A stretch of DNA of 64,000 bases from Agromyces sp. G08B096 (GTDB lineage Bacteria > Actinomycetota > Actinomycetes > Actinomycetales > Microbacteriaceae). Shown one piece after another: positions 50,298 through 60,274 of the stretch; within the stretch, counting starts at the first letter, position 1, and each line of letters starts with the position of its first letter. The notes under the pieces are model-generated. The model was not told the DNA's origin, did not search any database, and was given only the letters and a program-made list of their open reading frames with translations. A program made the translations under genes and the position numbers. The DNA is taken from positions 2,542,001 to 2,606,000 of the forward strand of contig NZ_CP158374.1 in NCBI RefSeq assembly GCF_040267705.1, read 5' to 3'.

Positions 50298-51544
50298 TCC
50301 AGGAACCGTGCGTTCTCGGCGAGCAGGAGATCGGTGAGCCGTTCGGCCCGCTCGTGCTGCAGCACCAGCGGGTGCGCCCGCATCGCGCGAAGCACCCGGT
50401 CACGTCCGCCGTGGACGGCGGCGTCGAGCGCGAGCCGCTCGTACCCGGCGACCCCCGCGATGAGCCCCGCGATATCCGCGGGGAGCGGCTCGACCGGCTC
50501 GGCCTCGAACCGGTCGTCGCGGTAGCGGGCCGGCACCTCGACGACGTGGTCGTCGGGCAGGAACGGCAGGAGCCCGTCGTTGCGGAGATTCACGACGCGC
50601 GGGGCATCCGCGCCGCGATGCATCGCGGCCAGCAGCTCGATCGCCGCCTCCGAGTAGAACGCACCGCCCCGCCCCTCGAGCGCGGCCGGCTTGTCGTGCT
50701 GCGCCGGGTCGGCGTAGAGCTCCAGCAGCTCGCGCTCGATCGCGCGCACGGCCTCGGCCCGGGTGGGCTCGCGGAGCTGCTCGGCGAGCACCTCGTCGTG
50801 CGCGTAGTAGTAGCGCAGGTAGTAGGAGGGCACCACGCCCAGCTGGGCGAGCAGCTCGGGCGCCAGGTGCACCTCCCCGGCGAGGTCGCCCAGCCGGTCG
50901 GCGAGCAGCGACGGCAGCGCGTCCCGTCCGTCGACCGAGACGCTGCGCTCCCAGGTGAGGTGATTGAGCCCGACGTGCCCCAGCCGGACCTCGTCGTGGC
51001 CGACGCCGAGCATCGCGGCGAAGCGTCGCTGGAAGCCGATCGCGACGTTGCACAGGCCGACGGCCCGGTGGCCGTGCTCGAGCAGGGCCCGGGTGACGAT
51101 GCCCACCGGGTTGGTGAAGTCCACGATCCACGCGTCGGGCTTCGCGTGGCGTCGGACGACGTCGGCGATCCGCAGCACGACCGGCACCGTGCGCAGCGCC
51201 TTCGCGAGCCCGCCCGGCCCGGTCGTCTCCTGGCCGATGCAGCCCGCCTCGTGCGGCCACGTCTCGTCGGCGTGCCTGGCGTCCTGCCCGCCGACCCGCA
51301 ACTGGACGAGCACCGCGTCGGCGTCGGCGACGCCCGCGACGAGGTCGGTCGTGCCCACCACGCGAGCGGGATGAGCCGCGTGGCGGAGCATCCGCTCGCT
51401 CATGCCCGCGACCAGCGCGAGCCGGCGCTCGTCGGGGTCGACGAGGTGGATCTCCTCGAGCGGCAGCTGCTCGCGCAGCCGGGCGAATCCGTCGATGAGC
51501 TCCGGCGTGTAGGTCGAGCCTCCGCCGACGATGGCGAGTTTCAT
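50288..51544 (-). CDS. family 4 glycoside hydrolase (6-phospho-beta-glucosidase / ChbF-like)
   Basis: 418 residues. GH4 enzymes use NAD and a divalent metal: KLAIVGGGSTYTPELIDGF (NAD loop), QLRVGGQDARHADETWPHEAGCIGQETTGPGG, DFTNPVGIVTRALL, metal ligands Cys165-Asn166 in GLCNVAIGFQ and His195 in HVGLNHLTWERSV. The GH4 branch with 'GQET.G.GG' includes 6-phospho-beta-glucosidase and the chitobiose-phosphate hydrolase ChbF. With the kinase downstream it may cleave a phosphorylated disaccharide such as chitobiose-6-phosphate. Other GH4 substrates (alpha-glucosides, uronides) are less likely from the motifs. Confidence 0.87.
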   Translation of the reverse strand: MKLAIVGGGSTYTPELIDGFARLREQLPLEEIHLVDPDERRLALVAGMSERMLRHAAHPARVVGTTDLVAGVADADAVLVQLRVGGQDARHADETWPHEAGCIGQETTGPGGLAKALRTVPVVLRIADVVRRHAKPDAWIVDFTNPVGIVTRALLEHGHRAVGLCNVAIGFQRRFAAMLGVGHDEVRLGHVGLNHLTWERSVSVDGRDALPSLLADRLGDLAGEVHLAPELLAQLGVVPSYYLRYYYAHDEVLAEQLREPTRAEAVRAIERELLELYADPAQHDKPAALEGRGGAFYSEAAIELLAAMHRGADAPRVVNLRNDGLLPFLPDDHVVEVPARYRDDRFEAEPVEPLPADIAGLIAGVAGYERLALDAAVHGGRDRVLRAMRAHPLVLQHERAERLTDLLLAENARFLEWA

Positions 51545-51624
51545 GGGTCCTCCGATGGGTGGATGGGAAGCGGATGAGCGGGCGAGCCGCCGGATCCGGG
51601 CAGACGGATGCCGCGTACGGGTGA

Positions 51625-51649
51625 CGATCGACCGGTGGGCGGTCGATCG
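51625..51649. terminator. hairpin between ROK gene and GH4 gene
   Basis: CGATCGACC (51625-51633) and GGTCGATCG (51641-51649) with a seven-base loop, in the 148-base gap between the ROK stop and the GH4 start. It may attenuate or process the operon mRNA. Confidence 0.45.
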
Positions 51650-51692
51650 GATGTGGCGATCGATGGTGGCGCGGCGGTGTCGCCGCGCGGGG

Positions 51693-52850
51693 TCAGACGG
51701 CGACCGTGATGTCGGCCTCGAGCCGGTCTCGGATGCGATCGACGAGCAGCTGGCGGGCGCCGAGCAGCACCGGCTGATCGCCGGTTCCGCTCGCGCGGAC
51801 CACGAGCTTCGGATGCGCCGCCGCGTCGATGCGGTCGCCGACGAGTTCGGCGAGCCGCGTGCCGCCCGCCCGGCCCGTCGGGCCGCCGAGGACGATCATC
51901 GCGGGATCGAGCACCGCGAGGAGCGGCGCGACGGCATACGCGACCCGGTCGGCGACCGCCTCGAGGGCGGCGGCATCGCCGGCGAGCCGCGGCAGCACCT
52001 CGGCGAGCGCGGTGCCCTCCTCCGCCCCGAGCAGGTGCGCCACGGCGGGCCCGCCGAGCAGGTCGGTGAGGTCGTTCGCGGTCGGCGCGATCGCGGTCGC
52101 GCTCCGCGCCACTTCGAGGTAGCCGACCTCGCCCGCACCGCCGGCGGCGCCGCGGTGGACGACCCCGCCGAGGTCGATGCCGACGCCGAGCCCGTCGCCG
52201 ATCCAGAGCAGCACGAAGCTCGACGCGGTGGTCGCCACGCCTCCGGATCGCTCGGCCATGGCCGCGAGGTTGACGTCGTTCTCGATGAGCACGGTGCGGC
52301 CGAGCGCGCGCTCGAGCCGGCGCCGGCTGCCGACCTGCGGCCAGCCGGGCAGCGTGTCGGTGAACGAGAGCTCGTCGCCCTCGTCGTCGAACGCGGCCTG
52401 GACGCCCGCGACCACGAGGCCGACGGAGTCGACATCGACGCCCGCGGCCCGGCACGCGGCCTCGACGGCGCCGAGCACGTCGGACTCGGGCGTGCGCCCG
52501 GCCGTCGCGGCGGGGACCTCGACCACGGGGTGGTCGGCGTCGGCCGCGTCGACCACGACGGCCTCGATGGCGCCGGCGAGCACGCTGATCGCGACCCCGG
52601 TCACCCGGTCGGTGCGCACCCCGTAGCTCACCGCGTTGGGACCCCGGCCTCCCGACACCTCGCCCACCGCGTGGATCAGCTCGACGCGCTCGAGTCGCGC
52701 GATCATCTGCGCCGCGGTCGGCTTGGACATGCCGGAGAGCTCGCCGAGCTGGGCCCGCGTGAGCGGGCCGTGCTCGAGCAGCAGGCGGAACGCGGTGCGG
52801 TCGTTGTGCGCGCGCAGCCACGTGGGCGTGCCCGGGTCGATCCGGTTCAT
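51693..52850 (-). CDS. ROK-family transcriptional regulator
   Basis: 385 residues from ATG 52850 (GGAGGAGGCG upstream). The N-terminal winged helix DRTAFRLLLEHGPLTRAQLGELSGMSKPTAAQMIARLERVELI binds DNA; the ROK sugar-kinase-like domain follows with VLLWIGDGLGVGIDLGGVVHRGAAGGAGEVGYLEV, where the usual zinc Cys cluster (CxCGxxGC) is absent. It likely senses a sugar or sugar phosphate from the neighbouring importer/kinase system. A 25-base dyad lies over its promoter and the same dyad lies before the importer gene, so it probably represses both. Confidence 0.9.
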   Translation of the reverse strand: MNRIDPGTPTWLRAHNDRTAFRLLLEHGPLTRAQLGELSGMSKPTAAQMIARLERVELIHAVGEVSGGRGPNAVSYGVRTDRVTGVAISVLAGAIEAVVVDAADADHPVVEVPAATAGRTPESDVLGAVEAACRAAGVDVDSVGLVVAGVQAAFDDEGDELSFTDTLPGWPQVGSRRRLERALGRTVLIENDVNLAAMAERSGGVATTASSFVLLWIGDGLGVGIDLGGVVHRGAAGGAGEVGYLEVARSATAIAPTANDLTDLLGGPAVAHLLGAEEGTALAEVLPRLAGDAAALEAVADRVAYAVAPLLAVLDPAMIVLGGPTGRAGGTRLAELVGDRIDAAAHPKLVVRASGTGDQPVLLGARQLLVDRIRDRLEADITVAV

Positions 52851-52903
52851 CGCCTCCTCCTGCCCCGCCGGTGCATCCGGCGCTCGGTCGTCATCGATCA
52901 CTG

Positions 52904-52928
52904 TATCTGAAAGGTTTCTTTCCTGAAT
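52904..52928. promoter_or_regulatory. ROK operator site 1 (autoregulatory)
   Basis: Pattern TATCT-G-AAAG-N5-TTTC-C-TGAAT, a less perfect copy of the 25-base dyad at 58497. On the minus strand TACAGT (52905-52900) is a good -10 box for the ROK gene, so the dyad lies directly over that promoter. Confidence 0.65.
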
Positions 52929-52934
52929 GACGCC

Positions 52935-53779
52935 TCACCCGCCTCTCCGGACTTCGTCCCGGAGCGCCCCGAGGCGGTCCGGGTCGGCCGCGGCCTCGAG
53001 CAGGGTCTTCGTGTACTCGTGCTGCGGTCGCAGGATGACGTCATCGGCCGGTCCGCGCTCGACGATCTCGCCGCGGGTCATCACGAGGATCTCGTCGGAG
53101 AAGTGCCGCGCCGTGGCGAGGTCGTGCGTGATGTAGAGCACGCCCAGCCGCTCCTCCCGCTGCAGGTCGGCCAGCAGGTTCAGCACGCCGAGCCGGATGG
53201 AGACGTCGAGCATCGACACCGGTTCGTCGGCCACGATGAAGCCCGCCCCCGGCGCGAGCGCCCGCGCGATCGCGACCCGCTGCCGCTGACCGCCCGACAG
53301 CTCGTGCGGCCGACGGTTCGCGAAGCTCGCCGCCGGCTCCAGCCGCACCCGCTCGAGCAGCTCGTACGCGCGCTCGCGCGCCTGCGCCGCCGACAGCTGC
53401 GGATGGTGGATCCTGACCGGCCGCTCGAGGTGGTGCAGGATCGTGTGGAACGGGTTCAGCGAGGCGAACGGGTCCTGGAAGACCATCTGCACGTGCCGCC
53501 GGTACCGCGCGAGCCCCGCACCCCGCGTCGCCGTCGGCCGCCCGTCGAGGAACACCCCGCCCGACGTCGGAGACTCCAGCTTCGCCAGCATCTTCGCGAT
53601 CGTCGACTTCCCCGACCCGCTCTCGCCCACGAGCGCGACCGTGCGGCCGGGCTCGAGGGTGAACGAGACATCCTTCACCGCGTGCAGCGTCTGGAACCGC
53701 ACGCCGCTGCGGAGCCGGAAGTCCTTCACGAGGTTCCGCGCCTCCAGGCGCTCCGGTCGCGCGTCGCGTTCGGTCGCCC

Positions 53780-53783
<4 letters not shown>
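52935..53783 (-). CDS. ABC transporter ATP-binding protein, OppF/DppF-like
   Basis: 282 residues from ATG 53783, overlapping the OppD-like gene by four bases. LHAVKDVSFTLEPGRTVALVGESGSGKSTIAKML (Walker A 53-61), Q-loop MVFQDPFASLNPF, signature ELSGGQRQR, Walker B FIVADEPVSMLDVS and H-loop YITHDLATA. It energises the importer together with the OppD-like subunit. Opp-type systems carry peptides but also chito- and cello-oligosaccharides; the sugar kinase, GH4 and ROK genes nearby favour a saccharide. Last gene of the five-gene operon. Confidence 0.92.
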
Positions 53784-54681
<898 letters not shown>

Positions 54682-54685
<4 letters not shown>

Positions 54686-55671
54686 GCGAACGCCCCCGAG
54701 TCCGCGACGCCGCGACCGGCCTTCTCGGCCTTCCGCTGGTTGCGGGCCGCCTGCGGCGCGATGCGCAGCTTCGGGTTCACGACCTCGTCGATCGCGAAGT
54801 TGATCAGCGACAGCCCGGCGCCGAGGAGCGCGATGACGAGGCCCGGCGGCACGAACCACCACCAGGCCCCGGTGCCGACCGCCTGCCCGGTCTGGGCGTC
54901 GTTCAGCATCGTGCCGAGCGTGATCGAACCGGTCGGACCGAGCCCGAGATAGGAGAGGCCGGCCTCGCCGAGCACCGCGAAGATGATGCCGAAGATGAAC
55001 TGCGCGGCCAGCAGCGGCACCAGGTTCGGCAGGATCTCGACGAAGATCACCCGCATCGGCTGCTCCCCCGCGACCCGGGCCGCGGCGACGTACTCGCGCG
55101 TGCGCAGCGACTTCGCCTGCGCCCGCAGGACGACCGCGGACCCGGCCCAGCCGGTGACGCCCAGCACTAGCGCCACGAGCAGCGAGCTTCGGGCGAGCGG
55201 CCCGAGCCCCTCGGTGTTCTGCACGTACGCCGCGATCACCATCACGAGCGGCAGCCCCGGGATGACGAGCATGATGTTCGTGAACAGGGTGAGCACCTCA
55301 TCGAGCACCCCGCCGAAGTAACCGGCGAGCACGCCGAACACGATCGCGAGCAGCAGCGCCACCACGCCCGCCACGAGGCCGACGAACAGCGACCCCTGCG
55401 TGCCCCAGGCGAGCTGGGCGAAGACGTCGTAGCCGAGCTTCGTGGTGCCGAGCCAGTGCTCGGAGTTCGGCGGCAGCAGCGCCGGGTTGCTCGAGTCGCG
55501 CGGCGGCTGCGCGATCATCGGCCCGAAGAGGCCGAACGCGACGATCGCGCCGACGATGACCAGCCCTGCGATGAGTTTGCCGGATCGCTGCGGGAGCAGG
55601 TGCGCGAACCGCGACGGGCGCTCGACGCGCGTCGCCGCGACCGCGGCGGTGGTGGCTGGAGCGTCAACCAT
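54682..55671 (-). CDS. ABC transporter permease, OppC/DppC-like
   Basis: 329 residues. N-terminal OppC segment LLPQRSGKLIAGLVIVGAIVAFGLFGPMIAQ...HWLGTTKLGYDVFAQLAWGTQGSLFVGLVAGVVALLLAIVFGVLAGYFGG, five to six membrane helices, and the cytosolic coupling loop EYVAAARVAGEQPMRVIFVEILPNLVPLL (EAA motif). It begins eight bases inside the end of the OppB-like gene. Forms half of the membrane channel. Confidence 0.93.
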
Positions 55672-56665
55672 GGTGCCTCGCTCTCGGGTCGATGAAGCCG
55701 TAGACGAGATCCATGACGAAGTTCGCCGCGAGCACGGTGAGGGTGATCACGAGGAACACGCCCTGCATGAGCGCGTAGTCGAGCCCCTGCACGGCCTGGA
55801 TCATGAGTTTGCCGATGCCCGGGTAGCTGAACACCTGCTCCATCACGATGGAGCCGGCGACGACGAACCCGAGCGCGATGCCGAACCCCGCGAGGCTCGG
55901 GATCGCCGCGTTGCGCGCGGCGTAGCGGGTGCGGATGCGCCGGGGAGTCAGGCCCTTGGCCTCCGCGGTGACGACGTAGTCCTCCGACATCGTCGAGACC
56001 ATCATGTTGCGCATGCCGAGCAGCCAGCCGCCCACGGAGGAGAGCACGATCGTGGTGGCCGGCAGGATGGCGTGCACCACCGCGCTGCCGACGAACGCCC
56101 AGCTCCACTCCGGTCCCGCCGGGAACTCGAACACGTCGTACCCGCCGATGATGGGCAGCAGGCCGAGCTGCACGGAGAACACCGCGACGAGCACGAGCGC
56201 GAGCCAGAAGTACGGGATCGACTGGAAGACCGTCGTCACCGGCACGAGATGGTCGAGCCAGGTGCCGCGCTTCCAGCCCACCCATGCACCGACCGCGAGC
56301 CCCAGGACGAACGAGATCACCGTGGCCGTGCCGACGAGGATGACCGTCCACGGCAGCGCGCTCGCGATGAGCTCGCCCACCGGAGCCGGGTACCGCGTCG
56401 AGGAGACGCCGAGGTCTCCGGCGAGCAGCCGGCCCCAGTAGGCGAGGTACTGGTCCCAGAGCGACATCCCCCGCTCCGCGCCGAGGATCGAGGTGATCGC
56501 CTGCACCGTCTCCTCGGAGAGGGGACGCCCGCCGTTGGCACGCCGGAGCTTGCCGAGCATGATCGCGGCCGGGTCGCCCGGCAGCAGCCGGGGGAGCAGG
56601 AAGTTGAGCGAGATCGCCGCCCAGAGGGTCACCAGGTAGAAGACGACGCGACGCACGTAGAACAT
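55664..56665 (-). CDS. ABC transporter permease, OppB/DppB-like
   Basis: 333 residues. Six membrane helices (YLVTLWAAISLNFLLPRLLPGDP at the start, VILVGTATVISFVLGLAVGAWVGW, and others) and the EAA-type loop DYVVTAEAKGLTPRRIRTRYAARNAAIPSLAGFGIALGFVVAGSIVMEQVFSYPGIGKLM. It pairs with the OppC-like permease. The gene starts 46 bases after the end of the frameshifted binding-protein gene. Confidence 0.93.
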   Translation of the reverse strand: MFYVRRVVFYLVTLWAAISLNFLLPRLLPGDPAAIMLGKLRRANGGRPLSEETVQAITSILGAERGMSLWDQYLAYWGRLLAGDLGVSSTRYPAPVGELIASALPWTVILVGTATVISFVLGLAVGAWVGWKRGTWLDHLVPVTTVFQSIPYFWLALVLVAVFSVQLGLLPIIGGYDVFEFPAGPEWSWAFVGSAVVHAILPATTIVLSSVGGWLLGMRNMMVSTMSEDYVVTAEAKGLTPRRIRTRYAARNAAIPSLAGFGIALGFVVAGSIVMEQVFSYPGIGKLMIQAVQGLDYALMQGVFLVITLTVLAANFVMDLVYGFIDPRARHHG

Positions 56666-56711
56666 CAGGTCGCCTCCCCTCGGGCGCGGAGCAGGGATGC
56701 CACGGCCGGGC

Positions 56712-58378
56712 CTACTTCTCGACGGGCTTCAGGTGCGTGAGCACGACCGCCGATGCCGCCGACAGGTACGGCAGCGGCGCCGCGTAGAGGTCGGACTCGC
56801 TCGGCCAGCCGCTGAACTTCGCGGTGTTGAAGAAGGCCTGGGAGGCGTTCAGCACCACGGGGATGTAGGGCAGGTCGCGGGCGATCTCCGTCTGATCTGC
56901 GCGTACGCGGCCTGCTTCGTCGGAACGTCCTGCGTGGCGCCCGCCGCGAGCACGGCCTGGTCGACGACCGGGTTGCTGTAGCGGGAGTAGTTCTGCCCAG
57001 CCAGGGGGTCCTCCCCGACGGGCGCGGTCGAGGTGCCGGCGAAGTACTCGCTGTAGTTGGAGTACGGGTCGGCGACGAGCGACTGCGTGAGTCCGTACAG
57101 CGCGCTCTGGAAGTCGCCGGCCGAGATCGGCGTCCAGTACTCCGCGTCGGAGACGGTGCGCGCGTTGATCCGAATACCGGCCTCGGCGGCCTGCTCGGAG
57201 ATCAGCTTGGCGGCGTCGTTGTAGTCGGTCCAGCCGTCGGGCGAGAACAGGTCGATCTCAATCGCCACCCCGTCCTTGCCGTAGAAGCCGTCGGCGTCCT
57301 TCGTGTAGCCGGCCGCCTCGAGGATGGCGCCGGCCTCGGCGGCGTCGGACTCCTGCGGGCTCGTCGCGAGGGACGGGTCGGAGAGCCACTGCTCGTCGCG
57401 CGGCTGCAGCGTGAACGAGGGCGTGGCCTCGCCCGCGAGGCCGGCGAAGGCCTTCTCGCGGATCGTGGCCCGGTCGATGGCGACGTTGATCGCCTGGCGG
57501 ACGGCGGGGTCGGTCTGCGGGCCCTCGCAGCCGAGCTCGGCATTGGCGCACGTGATCATGACGGTCGGATCCTGCTGCTGGTTCAGCGTGGAGATCTCGC
57601 CCGAGCCGGTGACGGCGTCGGGGTTCGCGATGAACTGGCCGACCCAGTCGATCTTGCCGGTGGCGAGGAGGTCCTGCGAGGACTGGTTGGAGTCGAGCCC
57701 GAGGTACTGCACCTCCTTCACGGCCGGCGCCCCGTCGCGGAACAGCTCGTTCGCCTCGACGGTGTAGGCGGCCTCGGTGAAGCTCTTCACCGTGTAGGGC
57801 CCGGAGCCGACGGGCTCGGGGTTCGTCTCGCTCATGAAGTCGTCGATGTCCTCCCAGATGTGCTTGGGCACGATCCAGGTGGCGCCGAGGATGAGCGACG
57901 CGGCGGTGAACTTCGGCTCGCTGTAGGTGAGGACGACGGTCGTCTCGTCGGTCGCCTCTGCCGAGACGAGCTGCTCGTCGACGTTCGAGCCGTAGGTGAA
58001 GGTGAAGGCGACGTCCTCGGCGGTGAGCGGCTCGCCGTCGCTCCACTGCTGGTCGGGCTTGATGGTGATGGTGAGGGTCGTGCCGTCTTCGCTGTACTCG
58101 TAGCTCTCGCCGATGAGCCCCGTGGGCGGCTCGGCGGAGAGCTGGTTGAAGAAGAACAGCGGCTCGTAGATCGCGCCGTAGGTGGCGTGCACGGCGGTGT
58201 CGACCGCGAAGGGGTTGAAGTTGTGGTTGATGGGCGTGGCGCTGCCGGCCCAGACGCGGAGCACGGCATCACCGCTCCCGCTCGAGCCATCGGAGGGCGC
58301 GCATCCCGTGAGCGCGAGCGTGACTGCGGTCGCCCCGGCGGCGAGGACCGCCGCCACGGAGCGTCTGGTTCGAATCAT
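56712..58378 (-). pseudogene. Opp-type (family 5) substrate-binding lipoprotein with a one-base frameshift near its 3' end
   Basis: The first 509 codons from ATG 58378 encode a lipoprotein signal (VTLALTGC) and the family 5 binding fold: NFNPFAVDTAVHATYGAIYEPLFFFN, EPLTAEDVAFTFTYG, PEPVGSGPYTVKSF, INVAIDRATIREKAF. Near 56894 the frame is lost (YAQIRRRSP...stop 56849). One extra base there would restore QTEIARDLPYIPVVLNASQA... running to TAG 56712, the expected C-terminus (about 555 residues). It is either a sequencing error or a true mutation; the lost part helps close the binding cleft. It would be the specificity subunit of the importer. The vibrio chitobiose-binding protein belongs to this family. 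Confidence 0.85.
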
Positions 58379-58496
58379 CGTTCCGTCGTTCCTTTCAGTG
58401 CTTCGTTGCGTGGAAGGTGCTGGGTTGCAGTGACGCCGCTGCGATGCAGGAACCGGTGCCCGGCGTTACTGGAAGCGACCCTAACAGAAAGGAGAC

Positions 58497-58521
58497 TATC
58501 TAGAAACAACTTTTCCAGATA
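58497..58521. promoter_or_regulatory. ROK operator site 2 (importer promoter)
   Basis: Perfect dyad TATCT-N-GAAA-N5-TTTC-N-AGATA, the clear version of the site at 52904. It lies upstream of a TAGGGT -10 box (minus strand, 58483-58478) for the substrate-binding gene, so it would overlap the -35 region. Confidence 0.75.
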
Positions 58522-58660
58522 CTGTGAACGGTGGGTTACGGGTGCGCTCCGCCCGTGTTTCGGGCGCGCCGAAGCGCGGACGGCCGCACGCGTCACGGGA
58601 ACGGTCGGCGGTGCCGCCGCGTCCGCCGGTGCCGTCGCAGACACCGATCCGCGACGCGGC

Positions 58661-59278
58661 TCAGCGGTCGAGCAGCCTCGCGAGCGCGGGCAGCTGCGCC
58701 GGGTCCTCCAGCGCCGAGCCGACGGCGACGACGCGCACGCCCGCGGCGAGGAACTCGGCGGCGTTGCCTGCGTCGAGTCCACCGGTCGCCACGAACCGGA
58801 CGTCGGGGAACGGCCCCCGCATCGCACGGAACCAGCCGGTGCCGAGCACCGAGGCCGGGAACGCCTTCAGCCACGTGAGCCCGAGACCCATGGCCGCCAT
58901 GACCTCGGAGGGCGTCGCCACGCCGGGCAGCGGCGGCAGGCCCGCGTCGAGACACGCGCGGACCACCGCGGCGTCCAGTCCCGGACTCACGGCGAACGCC
59001 GCGCCGGCCGACGCGGCGACCTCGACCTGGTCGACCGTGACGACGGTGCCCGCGCCCACGCGGGCGCCCCGCGCGCGACCGGCCTCGACGACCGCGGCGA
59101 GCGCGTCCACGTCCTCGGCCGACTGGATGGGCAGCTCGACCACCTCGATGCCGAGGTCCCACGCGGTGACCGCGAGCTCGAGGCTCCGCTCGACGCCGAG
59201 CCCGCGGAAGATCGCCATCAGCGGGCGCCCCGCGAAGAGGTCTTCGAACACCGTGTCGCAGGCGGCCGCGGCGCTCAT
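58661..59278 (-). CDS. KDPG/KDPGal aldolase family (Eda/DgoA-like)
   Basis: 205 residues; overlaps the kinase stop (ATGA). Schiff-base Lys in LTWLKAFPASVLG (K138), VGAGTVVTVDQVE, and PPLPGVATPSEVMAAM. In Eda the motif is EVTLRT; here it is VELPIQS, closer to the VEIPLNS of the galactonate-type enzyme DgoA, so the Arg of Eda is replaced (Gln52). It splits a 2-keto-3-deoxy-6-phospho-hexonate into pyruvate and glyceraldehyde-3-P, but gluco or galacto configuration is open. It follows the PfkB kinase in one unit. Confidence 0.88.
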   Translation of the reverse strand: MSAAAACDTVFEDLFAGRPLMAIFRGLGVERSLELAVTAWDLGIEVVELPIQSAEDVDALAAVVEAGRARGARVGAGTVVTVDQVEVAASAGAAFAVSPGLDAAVVRACLDAGLPPLPGVATPSEVMAAMGLGLTWLKAFPASVLGTGWFRAMRGPFPDVRFVATGGLDAGNAAEFLAAGVRVVAVGSALEDPAQLPALARLLDR

Positions 59279-60195
59279 TCGTCGATCCTCTCGGCTCGTG
59301 GGAAGTCGGCGGTGTCGGCGAGCGCGGTGGCCGCGCGCGCATGCCCGGCCGCGAGGCGGGCCTCGACGGGCCGGCCGTCGAGCAGGGCGTCGAGGTACCC
59401 GGCGGCGAACGCATCACCGGCGCCCACCACCTCCACGACCTCGACCGACGGCGTGGGCACCACGACGAGCTCGCCGCTGCGCGAGACGGATGCTGCGCCG
59501 ACAGCACCGTCCTTCACGATGAGTTCGCGCGGCTCGGGCAGCAGGGCGCGAACGGCCTCGGGCGTCTGCGCGCCCCAGAGCGCCTCGGCCTCGTCGAGCC
59601 CGACGAAGACGACGTCGGCGCGTCGGGCGAGAGCTCGGAGCCGCTCGGCCGCCGACTCGGCGTGGGCGGAGCCCGTCCAGAGCACGGGGCGGTGGTTGAC
59701 GTCGAACGCGAGGAGCGCACCCGCGGCGCTCACGCGGTCGGTGGCCGCCTCGAGGAACGCGTCGCAGTCGGGTGAGAGCGCCGGCGTGATCCCGCTCAGA
59801 TGGACGACGCGCGCCGTCTCGATCGGCAGCGCGTCGAGGAAGGCCGGGCCCATGCGCGAGGCGGCCGACCCCGCCCGGTAGTAGCGGACGCCGGCGCCCG
59901 GGTCCTTCAGGTACAGCCCGGTCGGCGCGTCGGGGTCGAACTCGATCCAGCGCGTGTCGACGCCGCGGGCGTCGAGTTCGTGGGCGATGCGGTGGCCGAG
60001 GGCGTCGTCGCCGAGGCGGCCGGCGAAGGCGGCCGTGCGGCCGAGCGCCGCGGCGTGCGACGCGACGTTCGCCTCGGCGCCCGCGGTGTCGATGCGGAAC
60101 TCGCGGGCGGTGGCGAGCGGCTCGGCCACGGCGGGTGCGAGGAGCGCCATGGCCTCGCCGACGGCGAGGATCTCGGGCTGCGGGCGGGTCTCCAC
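59275..60195 (-). CDS. PfkB-family sugar kinase (2-keto-3-deoxygluconate kinase-like)
   Basis: 306 residues from GTG 60195 (AGGGCGC before it); ATG 60222 is an alternative. PfkB signatures: LAVGEAMALLAP, GAEANVASHAAALGRTAAFAGRLGDDALG, FDPDAPTGLYLKDPGAGVRYYRAGSAASRM (the YYR element and 'GLY.K' are typical of KDG kinases), and the C-terminal VVGAGDAFAAGYLDALLDG with catalytic Asp. It would make the 6-phosphate used by the aldolase downstream. Divergent from the dehydratase/deacylase/IclR operon across a shared control region. Confidence 0.87.
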   Translation of the reverse strand: METRPQPEILAVGEAMALLAPAVAEPLATAREFRIDTAGAEANVASHAAALGRTAAFAGRLGDDALGHRIAHELDARGVDTRWIEFDPDAPTGLYLKDPGAGVRYYRAGSAASRMGPAFLDALPIETARVVHLSGITPALSPDCDAFLEAATDRVSAAGALLAFDVNHRPVLWTGSAHAESAAERLRALARRADVVFVGLDEAEALWGAQTPEAVRALLPEPRELIVKDGAVGAASVSRSGELVVVPTPSVEVVEVVGAGDAFAAGYLDALLDGRPVEARLAAGHARAATALADTADFPRAERIDE

Positions 60196-60227
60196 GCGCC
60201 CTATGCTGACTCCTGTGCACATGTGAC

Positions 60228-60252
60228 GCAAACGCGTTGCAAGATATGCAAC
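60228..60252. promoter_or_regulatory. IclR-type operator in the divergent control region
   Basis: Perfect dyad GTTGCA-AGATA-TGCAAC at 60236-60252, preceded by GCAA-ACGCG-TTGC (60228-60240), so TTGC/GCAA half sites overlap in tandem. IclR-family regulators often bind such TTGCA/TGCAA dyads. It lies between the kinase and dehydratase genes, and an IclR gene ends the rightward operon. Confidence 0.65.
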
Positions 60253-60274
60253 ACAGTGAATGGAGCAACGCGGG

